DNA of 64,000 nt, taken from contig NZ_MPVN01000003.1 in the NCBI RefSeq assembly GCF_001955535.1, forward strand, positions 496,001 to 560,000, in the 5' to 3' direction. Every line of letters starts with the position of its first letter. The stretch's first letter is position 1. The position numbers and the translations under genes were made by a program. This DNA is from Paenibacillus sp. FSL H7-0326. GTDB lineage: Bacteria > Bacillota > Bacilli > Paenibacillales > Paenibacillaceae. Of the stretch, positions 8,963 to 17,528 are shown one piece after another. The notes beneath the pieces were generated by a model. It was not told the origin of the DNA. It worked only from the letters and a program-made list of their open reading frames with translations, and did not search any database.

Positions 8963-9825
8963 AAATATTTGTAGCTGGCGCTGCAGGTGTAATTGGACGG
9001 TTGCTTCTACCCAGATTAGTACAGGCTGGACATGAAATCATTGGAATGACCCATAGACCGGAGCGCAAGCCATTTATTCAAGCTGTTGGGGCGAAATCTG
9101 TCGTCGTTGATGCATATGAACGGGATGCTATTCTCTCTGTAATTGAGGAAGAACGTCCCGATGTCATCATTCATCAGCTTACTTCGCTTAGCAATTGGGA
9201 TCTCGAGGAGAATGCCAGGATACGAATAGAAGGGACTAGAAATTTGGTGGATGCAGCCAAGGCTGCAAATGTTAGCCGATTCATTGCACAGAGCATCTCT
9301 TGGGCTTATGAGCCAGGTGATCTTCCGGCATCGGAAGAGGTTCCCTTGGATGTTCAGGCACCTTTGCCGCGGAAATCAACTATTGATGGTATTGTTGCAC
9401 TTGAAGAGGCCGTAGCTGAAGTGCAGAACCACGTAATTCTCCGGTATGGAATGCTCTATGGACCTGGAACCTGGTACGACAAAAAGGGAGTTATGGCAGA
9501 AAAAGTGCTGCAAAGGCAGGTCCCTGCAACCGAAGGAATTACTTCCTTCCTGCATGTGGAGGATGCGGCAAATGCAGCTATGCTGGCATTAGAATGGCCT
9601 AGCGGCCCGGTAAATATCGTGGATAATGAGCCTGCTGCTGGTATACAGTGGCTGCCAGTTTATGCTGATGCTCTGCAAGCCCCCTCCCCGGAATATCAAG
9701 CGAAAATAGACAGGGGGGCGCGCGGGGCATCGAATACCAAAGCGATAAATGAATATGGCTGGGTTCCTAAATACCCGACATGGAGATCCGGATTTGCACA
9801 GAGCTTAAGATCACGATCGTATTAA
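8959..9825 (+). CDS. NAD(P)-dependent epimerase/dehydratase-family protein
   Basis: 288 residues with an N-terminal Rossmann nucleotide-binding motif GAAGVIGRLLL (GxxGxxG, residues 7-17). An extended SDR fold is supported by ISWAY..., a C-terminal VEDAANAAMLALEWP block and a substrate-domain end. It is close to bacterial NAD-dependent epimerase/dehydratase proteins with unknown sugar or small-molecule substrates. The ATGA overlap with leuA shows co-transcription and coupling, so it should also respond to the leucine T-box. No known step of leucine synthesis needs such an enzyme, so the link is an open question. Confidence 0.8.
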   Translation: MKIFVAGAAGVIGRLLLPRLVQAGHEIIGMTHRPERKPFIQAVGAKSVVVDAYERDAILSVIEEERPDVIIHQLTSLSNWDLEENARIRIEGTRNLVDAAKAANVSRFIAQSISWAYEPGDLPASEEVPLDVQAPLPRKSTIDGIVALEEAVAEVQNHVILRYGMLYGPGTWYDKKGVMAEKVLQRQVPATEGITSFLHVEDAANAAMLALEWPSGPVNIVDNEPAAGIQWLPVYADALQAPSPEYQAKIDRGARGASNTKAINEYGWVPKYPTWRSGFAQSLRSRSY

Positions 9826-9953
9826 AATCGTGCTAGCGGGGGAAACGACTTCTTTTCTTTTTGATAACGGATTGAAATTGCTCCTCTGAGTAGATCCCTT
9901 ATAGCCGTGAGGTTTCAAAGCGAAGTATTTTTCGTAAAAGTTTTAATTAATAG

Positions 9954-9988
9954 AAGCACCCTGACATAATGTTGTCAGGGTGCTTTAG
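9954..9988 (+). terminator. Terminator-like hairpin after the leuA-epimerase unit
   Basis: GCACCCTGACA and TGTCAGGGTGC form a perfect 11-bp stem followed by TTT. It ends exactly where homology to the WYL regulator begins, so the hairpin marks a junction. Confidence 0.55.
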
Positions 9989-10836
9989 CCAAGCGATTCG
10001 AGGTTTCCCTGCGAACGATCTATCGTGACATGGATGCAATTAATCAAGCAGGTATCCCAATTGTGTCTTTCGCCGGATCGGAAGGCGGGTATGAGATTAT
10101 GCAGGGCTACCGATTGGAAAAGCAGGTATTATCTTTGGAAGATTTCTCATCAATCTGCTCCGCCTTGCGCGGAGTGCGTTCCGCGACGGATCATTTGGAA
10201 ATCGATCGATTAATTGAAAGAATCGGTGCGTTAATGCCTGGGCAAAAAACAGCCAGAGATCAGACTTATGTGGATCTCGATTTCAAGCCGGCACCAAACG
10301 ACAAAGCGCACATGGGCCCTATACATCAGGCAATCAAAGATCGTCAATACGTTTCATTCCCATACTTGGATAATAAAGGTGCGGAGACGGAACGTAAGCT
10401 GGAACCGATGGGTCTTTTTCTCAAGGGATATACTTGGTATTTGTACGGCTATTGTCTGACGCGAATGGACATCCGCGTATTTCGACTGTCCCGTATAGGA
10501 GACCTGAAGATCTTAACAGAACAATTTGTGAGACGAGACATCACGCTGCAAGATGTTGAAGAACAATTTATGAGCAGAGTCGATTTCAAAAAATTGCAGG
10601 TGGAACTCATTTTTCAACCCGAGATAAAAACCCGGGTACGTGATGAATTCGGCTTCGACCAAATGATTGTAAGTCCTGATGGAACCTTGTCATTAACCAC
10701 CTATTTTTCATCAATGGAACGAGCGATTCAGAAAATTATAAGCTACGGATGTATGGTAAAAGTGCTTGAGCCCCCGGAATTAATTTCGAACATACAGCAT
10801 CACATTCAGATGATGGCTCAGCTCTATGAGCGATGA
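9989..10836 (+). pseudogene. YafY-type HTH/WYL-domain regulator, N-terminally truncated
   Basis: From about 9985 the frame reads LAKRFEVSLRTIYRDMDAINQ, the recognition helix of a YafY/DeoR-type helix-turn-helix, then a complete WYL domain (ISQ-like block, ...LEPMGLFLKGYTWYLYGYC... and a C-terminal extension). The first ~20-25 residues of the winged helix are missing and no in-frame start exists before ATG 10030, which lies after the recognition helix. A TAA closes the frame within the hairpin upstream. A protein from 10030 (268 residues) would keep the WYL ligand-sensing domain but not a DNA-binding domain. Probably a relic; a DNA-binding-deficient product is possible. Confidence 0.7.
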
Positions 10837-10844
10837 GAATGAAG

Positions 10845-10898
10845 AACCTCCTAAAAGAAGCTGTTAGAATGAACAGCTAATTTTGGAGGTTTTATTTA
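10845..10898 (+). terminator. Rho-independent terminator after the WYL gene
   Basis: AACCTCC (10845-10851) pairs with GGAGGTT (10885-10891), with a second inner stem AGCTGTT/AACAGCT, followed by TTATTTATT. Confidence 0.75.
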
Positions 10899-10978
10899 TT
10901 GTGAGATGCAAAGTTACGTGAATTGTATGGGATGAAGCAGATAGCCGTATTTAGCGATAATGTCCAATTGTCTTGAAA

Positions 10979-11515
10979 TTAATGGATAAGGATTTCCATG
11001 GGTGCCTTTACGGCTTCAACGTAACTTTCTGCAATATGTTCCAGTTCATCATCGGTAGCTTGCATTACGCTGTATGCAACGAATACCGGAAGAAAGTTAC
11101 CTTTGCATCTCGTCAGTGTTCTTTCGATTGGCCGCATGAGCTCGCTGATTGTATACTTGTTGTCACCGCCTGACCTGTAGCTTGCTTCCGATCCTCCTGT
11201 CGTCGTGGCGATCATGAACTCTTTGTCACGCAGATTGTCTCCCCCTGGACCATAAGCCCAACCGAACGTAAGTACATCGTCGAACCACTTTTTCAACAGC
11301 GGCGGACAGCTGTACCAATAAAAAGGGAACTGAAACACAATCCTGTCGTACTGCAGCAGAGTCTGCTGTTCTTTCTCAACATCGATTTGCCAAGTGGGAT
11401 ACTCGAGATACAGGTCGCGGACGTAAATATCCACGTTTTTAAGTTTCTGAATTAAGGCCTTATTGACTCTGGATTGATTTAAATCGGGATGCGCAGTAAT
11501 CACCATACTATTCAT
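10979..11515 (-). CDS. NAD(P)H-dependent quinone/flavin oxidoreductase (MdaB/KefF-like), copy 1
   Basis: 178 residues of the flavodoxin-like quinone reductase family. The N-terminal ITAHPDLNQSR block binds the FMN phosphate, and FQFPFYWYSCPPLLKKWFDDVLTFGWAYGPGG is the classic flavin-pocket and dimer segment, with TTTGG after it. Members reduce quinones, azo dyes or electrophiles in the cytosol. It is divergent from an HxlR regulator that starts 251 bases away, a layout known for electrophile-sensing YodB/HypR-type pairs. A similar gene lies at 20.1-20.6 kb, and the two promoters share an element. Confidence 0.9.
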   Translation of the reverse strand: MNSMVITAHPDLNQSRVNKALIQKLKNVDIYVRDLYLEYPTWQIDVEKEQQTLLQYDRIVFQFPFYWYSCPPLLKKWFDDVLTFGWAYGPGGDNLRDKEFMIATTTGGSEASYRSGGDNKYTISELMRPIERTLTRCKGNFLPVFVAYSVMQATDDELEHIAESYVEAVKAPMEILIH

Positions 11516-11591
11516 AAGATCATCCTTTTTATCGATTTTGGCAGCATCGCGATCTGCACTCTCTATTATTGGGGAGTAAGAGCATCTTGCA

Positions 11592-11617
11592 AAGTACGCT
11601 CTTTTTTCATACTAAGT
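11592..11617 (-). promoter_or_regulatory. Candidate operator of oxidoreductase copy 1
   Basis: AAGTACGC, then TTTTTTCA, then TACTAAG on the plus strand. The same order of blocks occurs at 20680-20708 before the paralogous oxidoreductase. AGTA/TACT half-sites are inverted around the T tract. Probable HxlR target; inferred from conservation between the two loci. Confidence 0.5.
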
Positions 11618-11731
11618 TCTGTCGAACATACTGTGGATTTCCTGAAACATTTATTAATAGTATGGAAAAGTGTACTAAGTACGGTGAATGGGTGTACTTT
11701 CCAAATTTCCAATACTCTGATAAAGTGGCAT

Positions 11732-11747
11732 TACTAATTAGTTAGTA
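11732..11747 (+). promoter_or_regulatory. Inverted repeat just upstream of the HxlR gene
   Basis: TACTAA-ttag-TTAGTA is a perfect 6-bp inverted repeat 19 bases before the GTG start. A further GTACTAAGTAC dyad lies near 11673. Likely autoregulatory site of HxlR copy 1. Confidence 0.45.
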
Positions 11748-11766
11748 GTACTTGGAGGCGAAAAGC

Positions 11767-12120
11767 GTGTATGACGAAATACGAGATCCAGATCATCGAA
11801 CACAAGGTATTATAGCGATAATGCATGCAATAGGTGGAAAGTGGAAGCCGTTGATTTTGTTTATTTTGCTGCATGATGGGACGAAAAGGTTCGGGGAATT
11901 ACGCCGACTTCTCCCGAACATTACTCAAGGAATGCTTACGAGTCAGCTCAGGGAGATGGAACAGGATGGACTTATCGTGCGTCAAGCATATCAGGAAATT
12001 CCTCCGAAGGTTGAGTACTCGTTATCCGATCATGGCAAGACACTAAGCTCGGTGTTAAACGATATGTGCAAATGGGGCTTCAAGCATATCGAATTTACGA
12101 AACAACCGGAAAACGATTGA
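11767..12120 (+). CDS. HxlR-family transcriptional regulator, copy 1
   Basis: 117 residues from GTG at 11767, chosen because GGAGG at 11754-11758 is correctly spaced; an earlier TTG would lie inside that ribosome binding site. The HxlR winged helix is clear: I.GKWKPLILFIL..G..RFGELRRLLP.IT..MLTSQLREME.DGLI.R..Y.EIPPKVEYSL...G. Regulators of this family often sense quinones or aldehydes and control an adjacent oxidoreductase. No N-terminal cysteine like that of YodB (Cys6) is seen; the cysteine in NDMCKWG is C-terminal. Divergent from the oxidoreductase. Confidence 0.92.
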   Translation: MYDEIRDPDHRTQGIIAIMHAIGGKWKPLILFILLHDGTKRFGELRRLLPNITQGMLTSQLREMEQDGLIVRQAYQEIPPKVEYSLSDHGKTLSSVLNDMCKWGFKHIEFTKQPEND

Positions 12121-12211
12121 ATAACATAGGGAAGCGGATATATATCCGTTTCATATCTTTAAGCAAACAGGCGCATGCACTTACTTACGAAAGCCTCGTT
12201 TTAAGATAATA

Positions 12212-12250
12212 ACACAAAAGGCAGCGTAGCTAGGACAACTGCCTTGTGTG
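12212..12250 (-). terminator. Terminator hairpin between HxlR copy 1 and ThuA
   Basis: AGGCAG and CTGCCT arms extended by ACACA/TGTGT. On the minus strand it is followed by TTTTGTGTTATT, so it likely ends the ThuA transcript; it may also serve the convergent HxlR gene. Confidence 0.6.
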
Positions 12251-12295
12251 TATGAATATGACGAACATTTAAGGAGAACAAGCTTCTAAGCCATA

Positions 12296-12952
12296 TTAAG
12301 TAGCCGTCGTAACCGGCCGGCTTCCTGCTGTATACACAACACTGTTGCGGATCAATTGCCGGAAGGGCTCTGGCTCGAATGAGCGAGCGTCATGACCTGG
12401 CTGCAGGTAGACAATTTTGCCCAATCCAAAACCATTCTCCCACGCTGCGGGATATCGACGGCCATGATATTCATATTCCAGAAATACCTTCACAGGAGCA
12501 AAGGGGTCGAACTCAACGACGTAAGGCTCCTCCGCCATAACAAAATCCGGTACTCCTTCAAGCAAAGGATGTGTCGGTTCTATGCCGTGGTAGCTCAAAA
12601 TCTGATAAGGTGGATGGGTAATGAATTTCGCCCCTATCATCTGTGCTAATTCAGAGCTCCGCTGAAGGGAGATACCGTTATGAATCACCAGTATGCCTCC
12701 CCCTCCTGCAACGAAGGTGATTAACCCTGCGGTTTGTTCGGTTGTCAAGTTCCGCAGCCAGCAGTCCGTATAGGAAATAACGACGTCAAATTCATCTCTC
12801 GACAGCTCCTTCAAGGAATCATAATCCTCCGTAACGGTAAGATTAGTGGATTCACCGATAATCTGCACAAGCTGCTGACGAGCCGGCTCTAAAGGATGCC
12901 AAACATCCACACCGTTATCACCTATTAGAAGGGCATTGATTCTTTTGTTCAT
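12296..12952 (-). CDS. ThuA-like (trehalose-utilisation type) domain protein
   Basis: 218 residues from the ATG at 12952, which has GGAGAG eight bases upstream; a longer frame to 12994 has no such site. The fold is the class I glutamine amidotransferase-like ThuA type: ALLIGDNGVDVWHPLE, D.VI.Y.D, AGGGGILVIHNG, ...THPLLEGVPDF...EEPY and GKIVYLQPGHDARSFE. ThuA proteins are linked to disaccharide use and sometimes to polysaccharide loci; the reaction is not settled. It is divergent from a SigZ-like gene with overlapping upstream regions. Confidence 0.85.
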   Translation of the reverse strand: MNKRINALLIGDNGVDVWHPLEPARQQLVQIIGESTNLTVTEDYDSLKELSRDEFDVVISYTDCWLRNLTTEQTAGLITFVAGGGGILVIHNGISLQRSSELAQMIGAKFITHPPYQILSYHGIEPTHPLLEGVPDFVMAEEPYVVEFDPFAPVKVFLEYEYHGRRYPAAWENGFGLGKIVYLQPGHDARSFEPEPFRQLIRNSVVYTAGSRPVTTAT

Positions 12953-13058
12953 TGTGTTTTCTCTCCTTTTCATGTCTAAATAATTGAAATACACTAATGA
13001 TGTCGCAGAACATCGTAAAAAGACGCAGTTATGCGAGATTTTTTTTGGAGGAATAATT

Positions 13059-13619
13059 ATGGAGCTGGAGACATTGTGGATGGATTATCATGAGCAAATA
13101 CGTCACTTTGTTCATAAGAAGATTCGTGAGCATAACGATGCTGAAGACATCGTACAGGACGTATTCATCATGGCTTCTCAAGGCTTAGCGCAGCTTAAGG
13201 ACGAAGAAAAATGTCGCGCTTGGATTTATCAGATCGCTCGTAACCGAATCGCGGACTATTACCGCAGGCATAGAACGACCGAGGAGCTGACGGACATGGC
13301 AGAGCCGGAAAAGGATGAAGCCTGCTATAGCGCCCTGGAGGCGATAGAGGGAATGAAGTCCATCTTACAGAAGATGCCTGACAAATACCGAGAAGCAGTC
13401 GAGCTAGCTGACTTAAAGGGAATGCCTCAAAAAGAGCTTAGTGAGTTTCTAGAACTCTCATATTCCGGGACTAAATCAAGAGTTCAGCGGGGCCGTGAGA
13501 TGATTAAGGCGATGATGACCAGCTGCTGCGAAATTGAAACCGATCGGTACGGCAATATTATCGAGTACCGTGTTGTGAAGGACGAACCTGTGCCGGCAAG
13601 AAGAACGACAAGAACTTAA
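13059..13619 (+). CDS. sigZ: ECF RNA polymerase sigma factor, SigZ-like
   Basis: 186 residues from the ATG at 13059, eight bases after GGAGG. Region 2 has NDAEDIVQDVFIMA and WIYQIARNRIADYYRRH; region 4 has LPDKYREAVELADLKGMPQKELSEFLELSYSGTKSRVQRGRE. The C-terminal extension with CC, then E.DRYGN(I)IEY, is typical of SigZ-type factors. No anti-sigma gene is adjacent, which also holds for SigZ in Bacillus. The promoter specificity cannot be read from the sequence. Divergent from ThuA. Confidence 0.85.
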   Translation: MELETLWMDYHEQIRHFVHKKIREHNDAEDIVQDVFIMASQGLAQLKDEEKCRAWIYQIARNRIADYYRRHRTTEELTDMAEPEKDEACYSALEAIEGMKSILQKMPDKYREAVELADLKGMPQKELSEFLELSYSGTKSRVQRGREMIKAMMTSCCEIETDRYGNIIEYRVVKDEPVPARRTTRT

Positions 13620-13763
13620 TTGCTCCGCTGATAAGATAATTATCCAACTAATGCACCGTGTACAATATCTAAATCTTGCTGTCTTACTCCGAATTTCTAT
13701 ATCCCGTTAAAGGTGTGTGATAAATTAATGAAAAATAGATCTTAGAGGAGATGTGAGTTTGTT

Positions 13764-14387
13764 ATGCATACGGTAATTGAACCCAAAATTCTTTACTTTG
13801 GCACCTCAGTCGTACTTATAAGTACGATGAATGAAGACGGAACGTCCAATCTTGCTCCGATGTCCTCTGCCTGGTGGCTCAATCAATCGTGTATGCTCGG
13901 TATGAGCAGCAAGTCTCAAACCGTTCAGAATCTGATCCGTGAGCACGAATGTGTGCTTAATCTTCCTTCCATTGACTTGATTCCTTCGATTGATCGGCTC
14001 ACCCTATTAACAGGACGTAATCCGGTACCCGAATCCAAAGCATTGAGGGGCTATACATATGAAGCCGATAAATTCGGCGTCGCAGGGTTAACCCTGCTTC
14101 CGTCGCAACTTGTTCAAGCACCACGTGTGAAAGAATGCCCCGTCCATCTCGAGGCCAAATTTGTGATGATACATCCATTCGAACAACCCAGCTCCCTTGT
14201 CGCCATTGAAGTGCATATTGAAAAAGTTCATATCGAAGATTCGCTTCTAATGAATGCGAACTCAAACTATGTCGATCCTTCAAAATGGAATCCAATGATT
14301 ATGAATTTCTGCGAATATTTCGGTCTGGGCGAGCAACGATCTGCATCAAAATTAGCCCCGGTATTTGGACCTGACTCTGTAGAGTAG
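13764..14387 (+). CDS. Flavin reductase-like FMN-binding protein
   Basis: 207 residues. Features of the flavin-reductase/FMN split-barrel domain: VVLISTMNEDGTSNLAPMSSAWWLN near the start, the substrate/flavin loop GMSSKSQTVQNL and ECVLNLPS. Proteins of this group use FMN and NAD(P)H to reduce flavins or small molecules; the exact substrate is unknown. AGAGGAG precedes the ATG at 13764. It is separated from the sigma gene by 144 bases and probably has its own promoter. Confidence 0.85.
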   Translation: MHTVIEPKILYFGTSVVLISTMNEDGTSNLAPMSSAWWLNQSCMLGMSSKSQTVQNLIREHECVLNLPSIDLIPSIDRLTLLTGRNPVPESKALRGYTYEADKFGVAGLTLLPSQLVQAPRVKECPVHLEAKFVMIHPFEQPSSLVAIEVHIEKVHIEDSLLMNANSNYVDPSKWNPMIMNFCEYFGLGEQRSASKLAPVFGPDSVE

Positions 14388-14496
14388 TTTTGTAAATAAA
14401 GTCCGTACTACACGCATTATCGTGTTATGGTTGAACGGGCAGATTATACGCTAATGCACTAATGCTGTTGGTATATAAGATTCTCTCTTCAATGAC

Positions 14497-14528
14497 TTGA
14501 CCCTGACGTATACTGTAGGGTTTATAGT
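14497..14528 (+). promoter_or_regulatory. MerR-type long-spacer promoter
   Basis: TTGACC at 14497-14502 and TATAGT at 14523-14528 are separated by 20 bases, longer than normal. Between them lies a dyad ACCCT (14500-14504) / AGGGT (14517-14521) with outer matches. This is the architecture used by MerR activators, which twist such promoters into shape. A MerR gene is the second gene of the unit. Confidence 0.7.
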
Positions 14529-14543
14529 CAAGGGAAGGAGGGA

Positions 14544-15428
14544 ATGGACTTGAAAAAAAGGAACACTTCGGAATCAGAAAAAGGCTTGGATTTTAGCAAA
14601 GGGCTTACCCTCGAATTACTAGGCTGGCTGTCGATGGTAATCGCGCTATTTACAGCAACGCTCATAGGACGACAGATTGAACAATCGGGTTATCCATATT
14701 GGGTTTCGGCAGGGACGAAAGGTATAATTACCTCATTTATCGTGGTTACTGTGGTATTCTGGATACGAAGACGTTACCCTAATCAACTTAAGCTGACACC
14801 ATTGTCTAGGGTCGGTTTGCTTCATTTGTTAAGTGGGGCAATGCTTCCTTTACTGTTAGTAATATGTGGTTTTATTATAGCTAGTCAATTAAATTGGATT
14901 GAGATTGTGGAGTGGCATTTCTCCTATTCACTATTCTTCGGTATCATTCTAAATGTATGTTTTGCTTTTTTATACGAGGCACTGCCCGAGGAATTGACGA
15001 TGCGGGGGTTGGTATATAGTGGCTTAAGAGTGAAACTCCCTGCCTTTCTGGCCTATGCCGGGCAAATCTTTTTGTTCGTACTTGTGCCTGTCACCGTAAA
15101 TTTTCTGCAGCAGCTGGTCGGTATGGAGCCTGGCGTTGAAATTAATACTGATTATATCCTTCTGCTAATAGCCTTTGGAACAGTACTGCAGCTGTTGCGA
15201 AGTACTACAGGATCTCTATGGGCGTCTATAGGATTTCACCTTAGTTACTTGGAGATATCCAGATTTATGGTCGCGCAGAATGATCTGCGATTATTGACGT
15301 ATTCCGAACTGCATGAAGGTACAGGCAGCTTGTTTATTTTATTTACGATGGTGATATTGGTGGGAATCTTGATCGTCGGAGCATTCTCTATCTGGCTGAG
15401 GACAAATGGAAAGAAAGCAAAACGTTAA
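14544..15428 (+). CDS. CPBP-family intramembrane protease-like protein
   Basis: 294 residues with about eight membrane segments. The first CPBP motif is clear: EALPEELTMRG with Glu149, Glu150 and Arg154. The third motif is present as GSLWASIGFHLSYLE. The middle FxxxH motif is not obvious; the region between reads VPVTVNFLQQLVG. The protein may thus be a weak or non-proteolytic member. The gene follows a MerR-type promoter and precedes the merR gene by 8 bases. The ATG at 14544 is close to AAGGAGG; TTG at 14550 is an alternative start. Confidence 0.8.
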   Translation: MDLKKRNTSESEKGLDFSKGLTLELLGWLSMVIALFTATLIGRQIEQSGYPYWVSAGTKGIITSFIVVTVVFWIRRRYPNQLKLTPLSRVGLLHLLSGAMLPLLLVICGFIIASQLNWIEIVEWHFSYSLFFGIILNVCFAFLYEALPEELTMRGLVYSGLRVKLPAFLAYAGQIFLFVLVPVTVNFLQQLVGMEPGVEINTDYILLLIAFGTVLQLLRSTTGSLWASIGFHLSYLEISRFMVAQNDLRLLTYSELHEGTGSLFILFTMVILVGILIVGAFSIWLRTNGKKAKR

Positions 15429-15436
15429 AAGGATGG

Positions 15437-16192
15437 ATGTTTAAGTTGTATACAGTCGGACAGTTATCGAACCTGACGAAAATATCGATTCGCACGCTGC
15501 ATTACTATGAGAAGCTGGGGCTGCTTAATCCGATCCGGGATGAGATTAACCAATATAGACAATACAGCGACCGAGATATTTTGATACTTCAACAGATCGC
15601 AATTCTAAAAAGAATGAAATACAAGCTGAGCGAGATTGCGGTGTTTCTAGATCAAAACGGACCTGTGGTTGGTGAGTCATCTCATCATGTTGTGACGGCA
15701 TGGATGCAGTCCTTAGAAAAACAACTTAAGATTGTAAGAGAGCAAAAGGAAGATTTGAAAAGGGTAGAACAGCTTCTGTTCTCTACCCTCTATTCAATAC
15801 GTGTTACTGATGAGGTTAATCTCGATGAGATGCTGAACTTTATTAAAGAACTGGATCAACCTAAGGACCTTTCTAGAAGTACACTGCTACAGCAAGTTTT
15901 TACGCCGGAAGAGTTGAAGGTTCTGCCAATAGACAAATCGGGGACTGTAGAGATGGAATGGGCGGACATCCTAAAAGAAATTAACAAACACATGCACGAA
16001 GCGCCGGATTCCGAGGCCTCTCAGAAGCTGGCTAAGCGAATCAGCGAGTATGCTTCCGTGTTATTTCATGGTGACGAACAACTTGCTGAGAAGTACTGGG
16101 AATACATTACTCCGGAAGATGGACAGTCACCACGAGCGTACGGTATGTCTACGGAAGTAATGCGGTATATTGAAAAAATATTAGAGCGGTAG
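15437..16192 (+). CDS. MerR-family regulator with TipA-like C-terminal part
   Basis: 251 residues. Residues 3-75 form the MerR winged helix (YTVGQLSNLTKISIRTLHYYEKLGLLNP) followed by a long dimerisation helix. The C-terminal ~90 residues, rich in W, H and acidic residues (WADILKEINKHM ... YWEYITPEDGQSPRAYG), resemble the TipAS drug-binding fold. Members sense hydrophobic or peptide drugs. It follows the CPBP gene and very likely activates its own operon from the long-spacer promoter at 14.5 kb. Confidence 0.88.
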   Translation: MFKLYTVGQLSNLTKISIRTLHYYEKLGLLNPIRDEINQYRQYSDRDILILQQIAILKRMKYKLSEIAVFLDQNGPVVGESSHHVVTAWMQSLEKQLKIVREQKEDLKRVEQLLFSTLYSIRVTDEVNLDEMLNFIKELDQPKDLSRSTLLQQVFTPEELKVLPIDKSGTVEMEWADILKEINKHMHEAPDSEASQKLAKRISEYASVLFHGDEQLAEKYWEYITPEDGQSPRAYGMSTEVMRYIEKILER

Positions 16193-16335
16193 GACTAGAG
16201 CTAGCAATCGCTTGGACGATATCTTAGGAAGGGGGCTGTCCCGATTACAGGGATAGGGTAGACGCAATATAAGTTATGGGAAGAAGCGGAAGACCTTACA
16301 GCATTCCTTCAGACTAATGATAGGAGATAAAAGCG

Positions 16336-16821
16336 ATGAGGAGATTTGAAATTATAAAAGCTAACTCTGAAGATGGCAAAATAATATCAGCGTTAATAAA
16401 AGAGTCCTTTAAGCGACAAGCTGAGTTATTAAACATATCAGAGTCAGAATACCCAAATTATGTTGCTTTCGAGACGGAAGAAATGGCAAGAAATAGAATT
16501 GTTAACACGCAAGTGAAAATTTTGTTTGTAGATGCAGAGCCTATAGGTACTATCGGTTCGTATAAGGAAGATGAAGTCGGATATATTGAAAGGTTAGCTA
16601 TTCTTCCAACATTCCGCGGAAATGATTATGGTAAACGCTTGTTGGAGAAGACAGAAACGGAACTATTCAATAATGGATGTAAGGTGATCCGTTTATCGAT
16701 TGTTGCAAGTTTTGAAAGATTACAACAATATTATGAGCAACATGGATATCGCTGTAATGAGAAAAAGAGCTATCCATTCTTACCCTTTGAAGTGCAATTT
16801 TTAAGTAAAAACATCGAATAG
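16336..16821 (+). CDS. GNAT-family N-acetyltransferase
   Basis: 161 residues with the acetyl-CoA-binding motif ERLAILPTFRGNDYGKRLLEK (R/Q-x-x-G-x-G/A) in the middle, followed by IRLSIVASFERLQQYYEQHGY, the usual motif B. The substrate is unknown. AGGAGA lies before the ATG. It is single, between a MerR unit and a convergent two-component system; a terminator follows. Confidence 0.88.
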   Translation: MRRFEIIKANSEDGKIISALIKESFKRQAELLNISESEYPNYVAFETEEMARNRIVNTQVKILFVDAEPIGTIGSYKEDEVGYIERLAILPTFRGNDYGKRLLEKTETELFNNGCKVIRLSIVASFERLQQYYEQHGYRCNEKKSYPFLPFEVQFLSKNIE

Positions 16822-16873
16822 TTGAGGCATTCTAATTCGGAGTGAGGAAGGGGAATGGGCGTTTGCAATCCAA

Positions 16874-16912
16874 GGGCAGCTGTCAATGTGTAGCTGCTCC
16901 TTTCGTTTTTTA
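16874..16912 (+). terminator. Terminator after the GNAT gene
   Basis: GCAGCT (16876-16881) and AGCTGC (16892-16897) arms followed by TTTCGTTTTTT. Confidence 0.7.
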
Positions 16913-16928
16913 TACGTTCTTCCGAGGC

Positions 16929-17528
16929 TCAGATCCAGCCCTTGCTTAGAGCAATGGCAACGGCATCGATCCGATTCTTCGCCTCGAGTTTCTGAAGGAT
17001 CTCTGAGATGTAGTTACGGATGGTAGCGGGAGACAAATATAATAGCTTGCTGATTTCGCTCACCGAATATCCGTCTCTCAAATAGGATAGAAGCTCTGAC
17101 TCCCGATTCGTTAAAGGATTCACTTCTTCGCTCATGGAGAAGGTGAGGAGAGGACTGAATACGCGACTGCCCTTATAAATTTTGCGCAAAGATACGGCAA
17201 GTTCCGATACGGGAGCATCCTTTAGGAAATAACCCATCACTCCAGCTTGAACCGCTCGCTGATAATATCCGCTTTTGGCAAAAGTCGTCACGATGGCGAT
17301 CCGGCATTTACTGCTCTCTGCCATAAGCTGTTCAGCTACGTCGAGTCCGCTTAATAGCGGCATTTCAATATCTAGTACGGCAATATCCGGCGACAGCTTT
17401 CGGATCAGCTGCAAAGCTAGCTCGCCATTGTCGGCTTCTCCGACGATTTCGATGTCCGGTTCCATACCGAGGAGCCGGCTGATGGCGCTTCTTAACATTC
17501 CTTGGTCCTCTGCAATGACAATCTTCAC
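16929..17528 (-). CDS. NarL/DesR-type response regulator
   Basis: 199 residues. Receiver domain with acidic AEDQ at 6-9, the phosphorylatable Asp in PDIAVLDIEMPL and the Lys in FLKDAP, then a LuxR-type helix-turn-helix (LTNRESELLSYLRDGYSVSEISKLLYLSPATIRNYIS...). It overlaps the kinase gene by 4 bases. By layout and type it resembles DesR of membrane-fluidity control, but no desaturase gene is adjacent. Confidence 0.92.
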   Translation of the reverse strand: MKIVIAEDQGMLRSAISRLLGMEPDIEIVGEADNGELALQLIRKLSPDIAVLDIEMPLLSGLDVAEQLMAESSKCRIAIVTTFAKSGYYQRAVQAGVMGYFLKDAPVSELAVSLRKIYKGSRVFSPLLTFSMSEEVNPLTNRESELLSYLRDGYSVSEISKLLYLSPATIRNYISEILQKLEAKNRIDAVAIALSKGWI

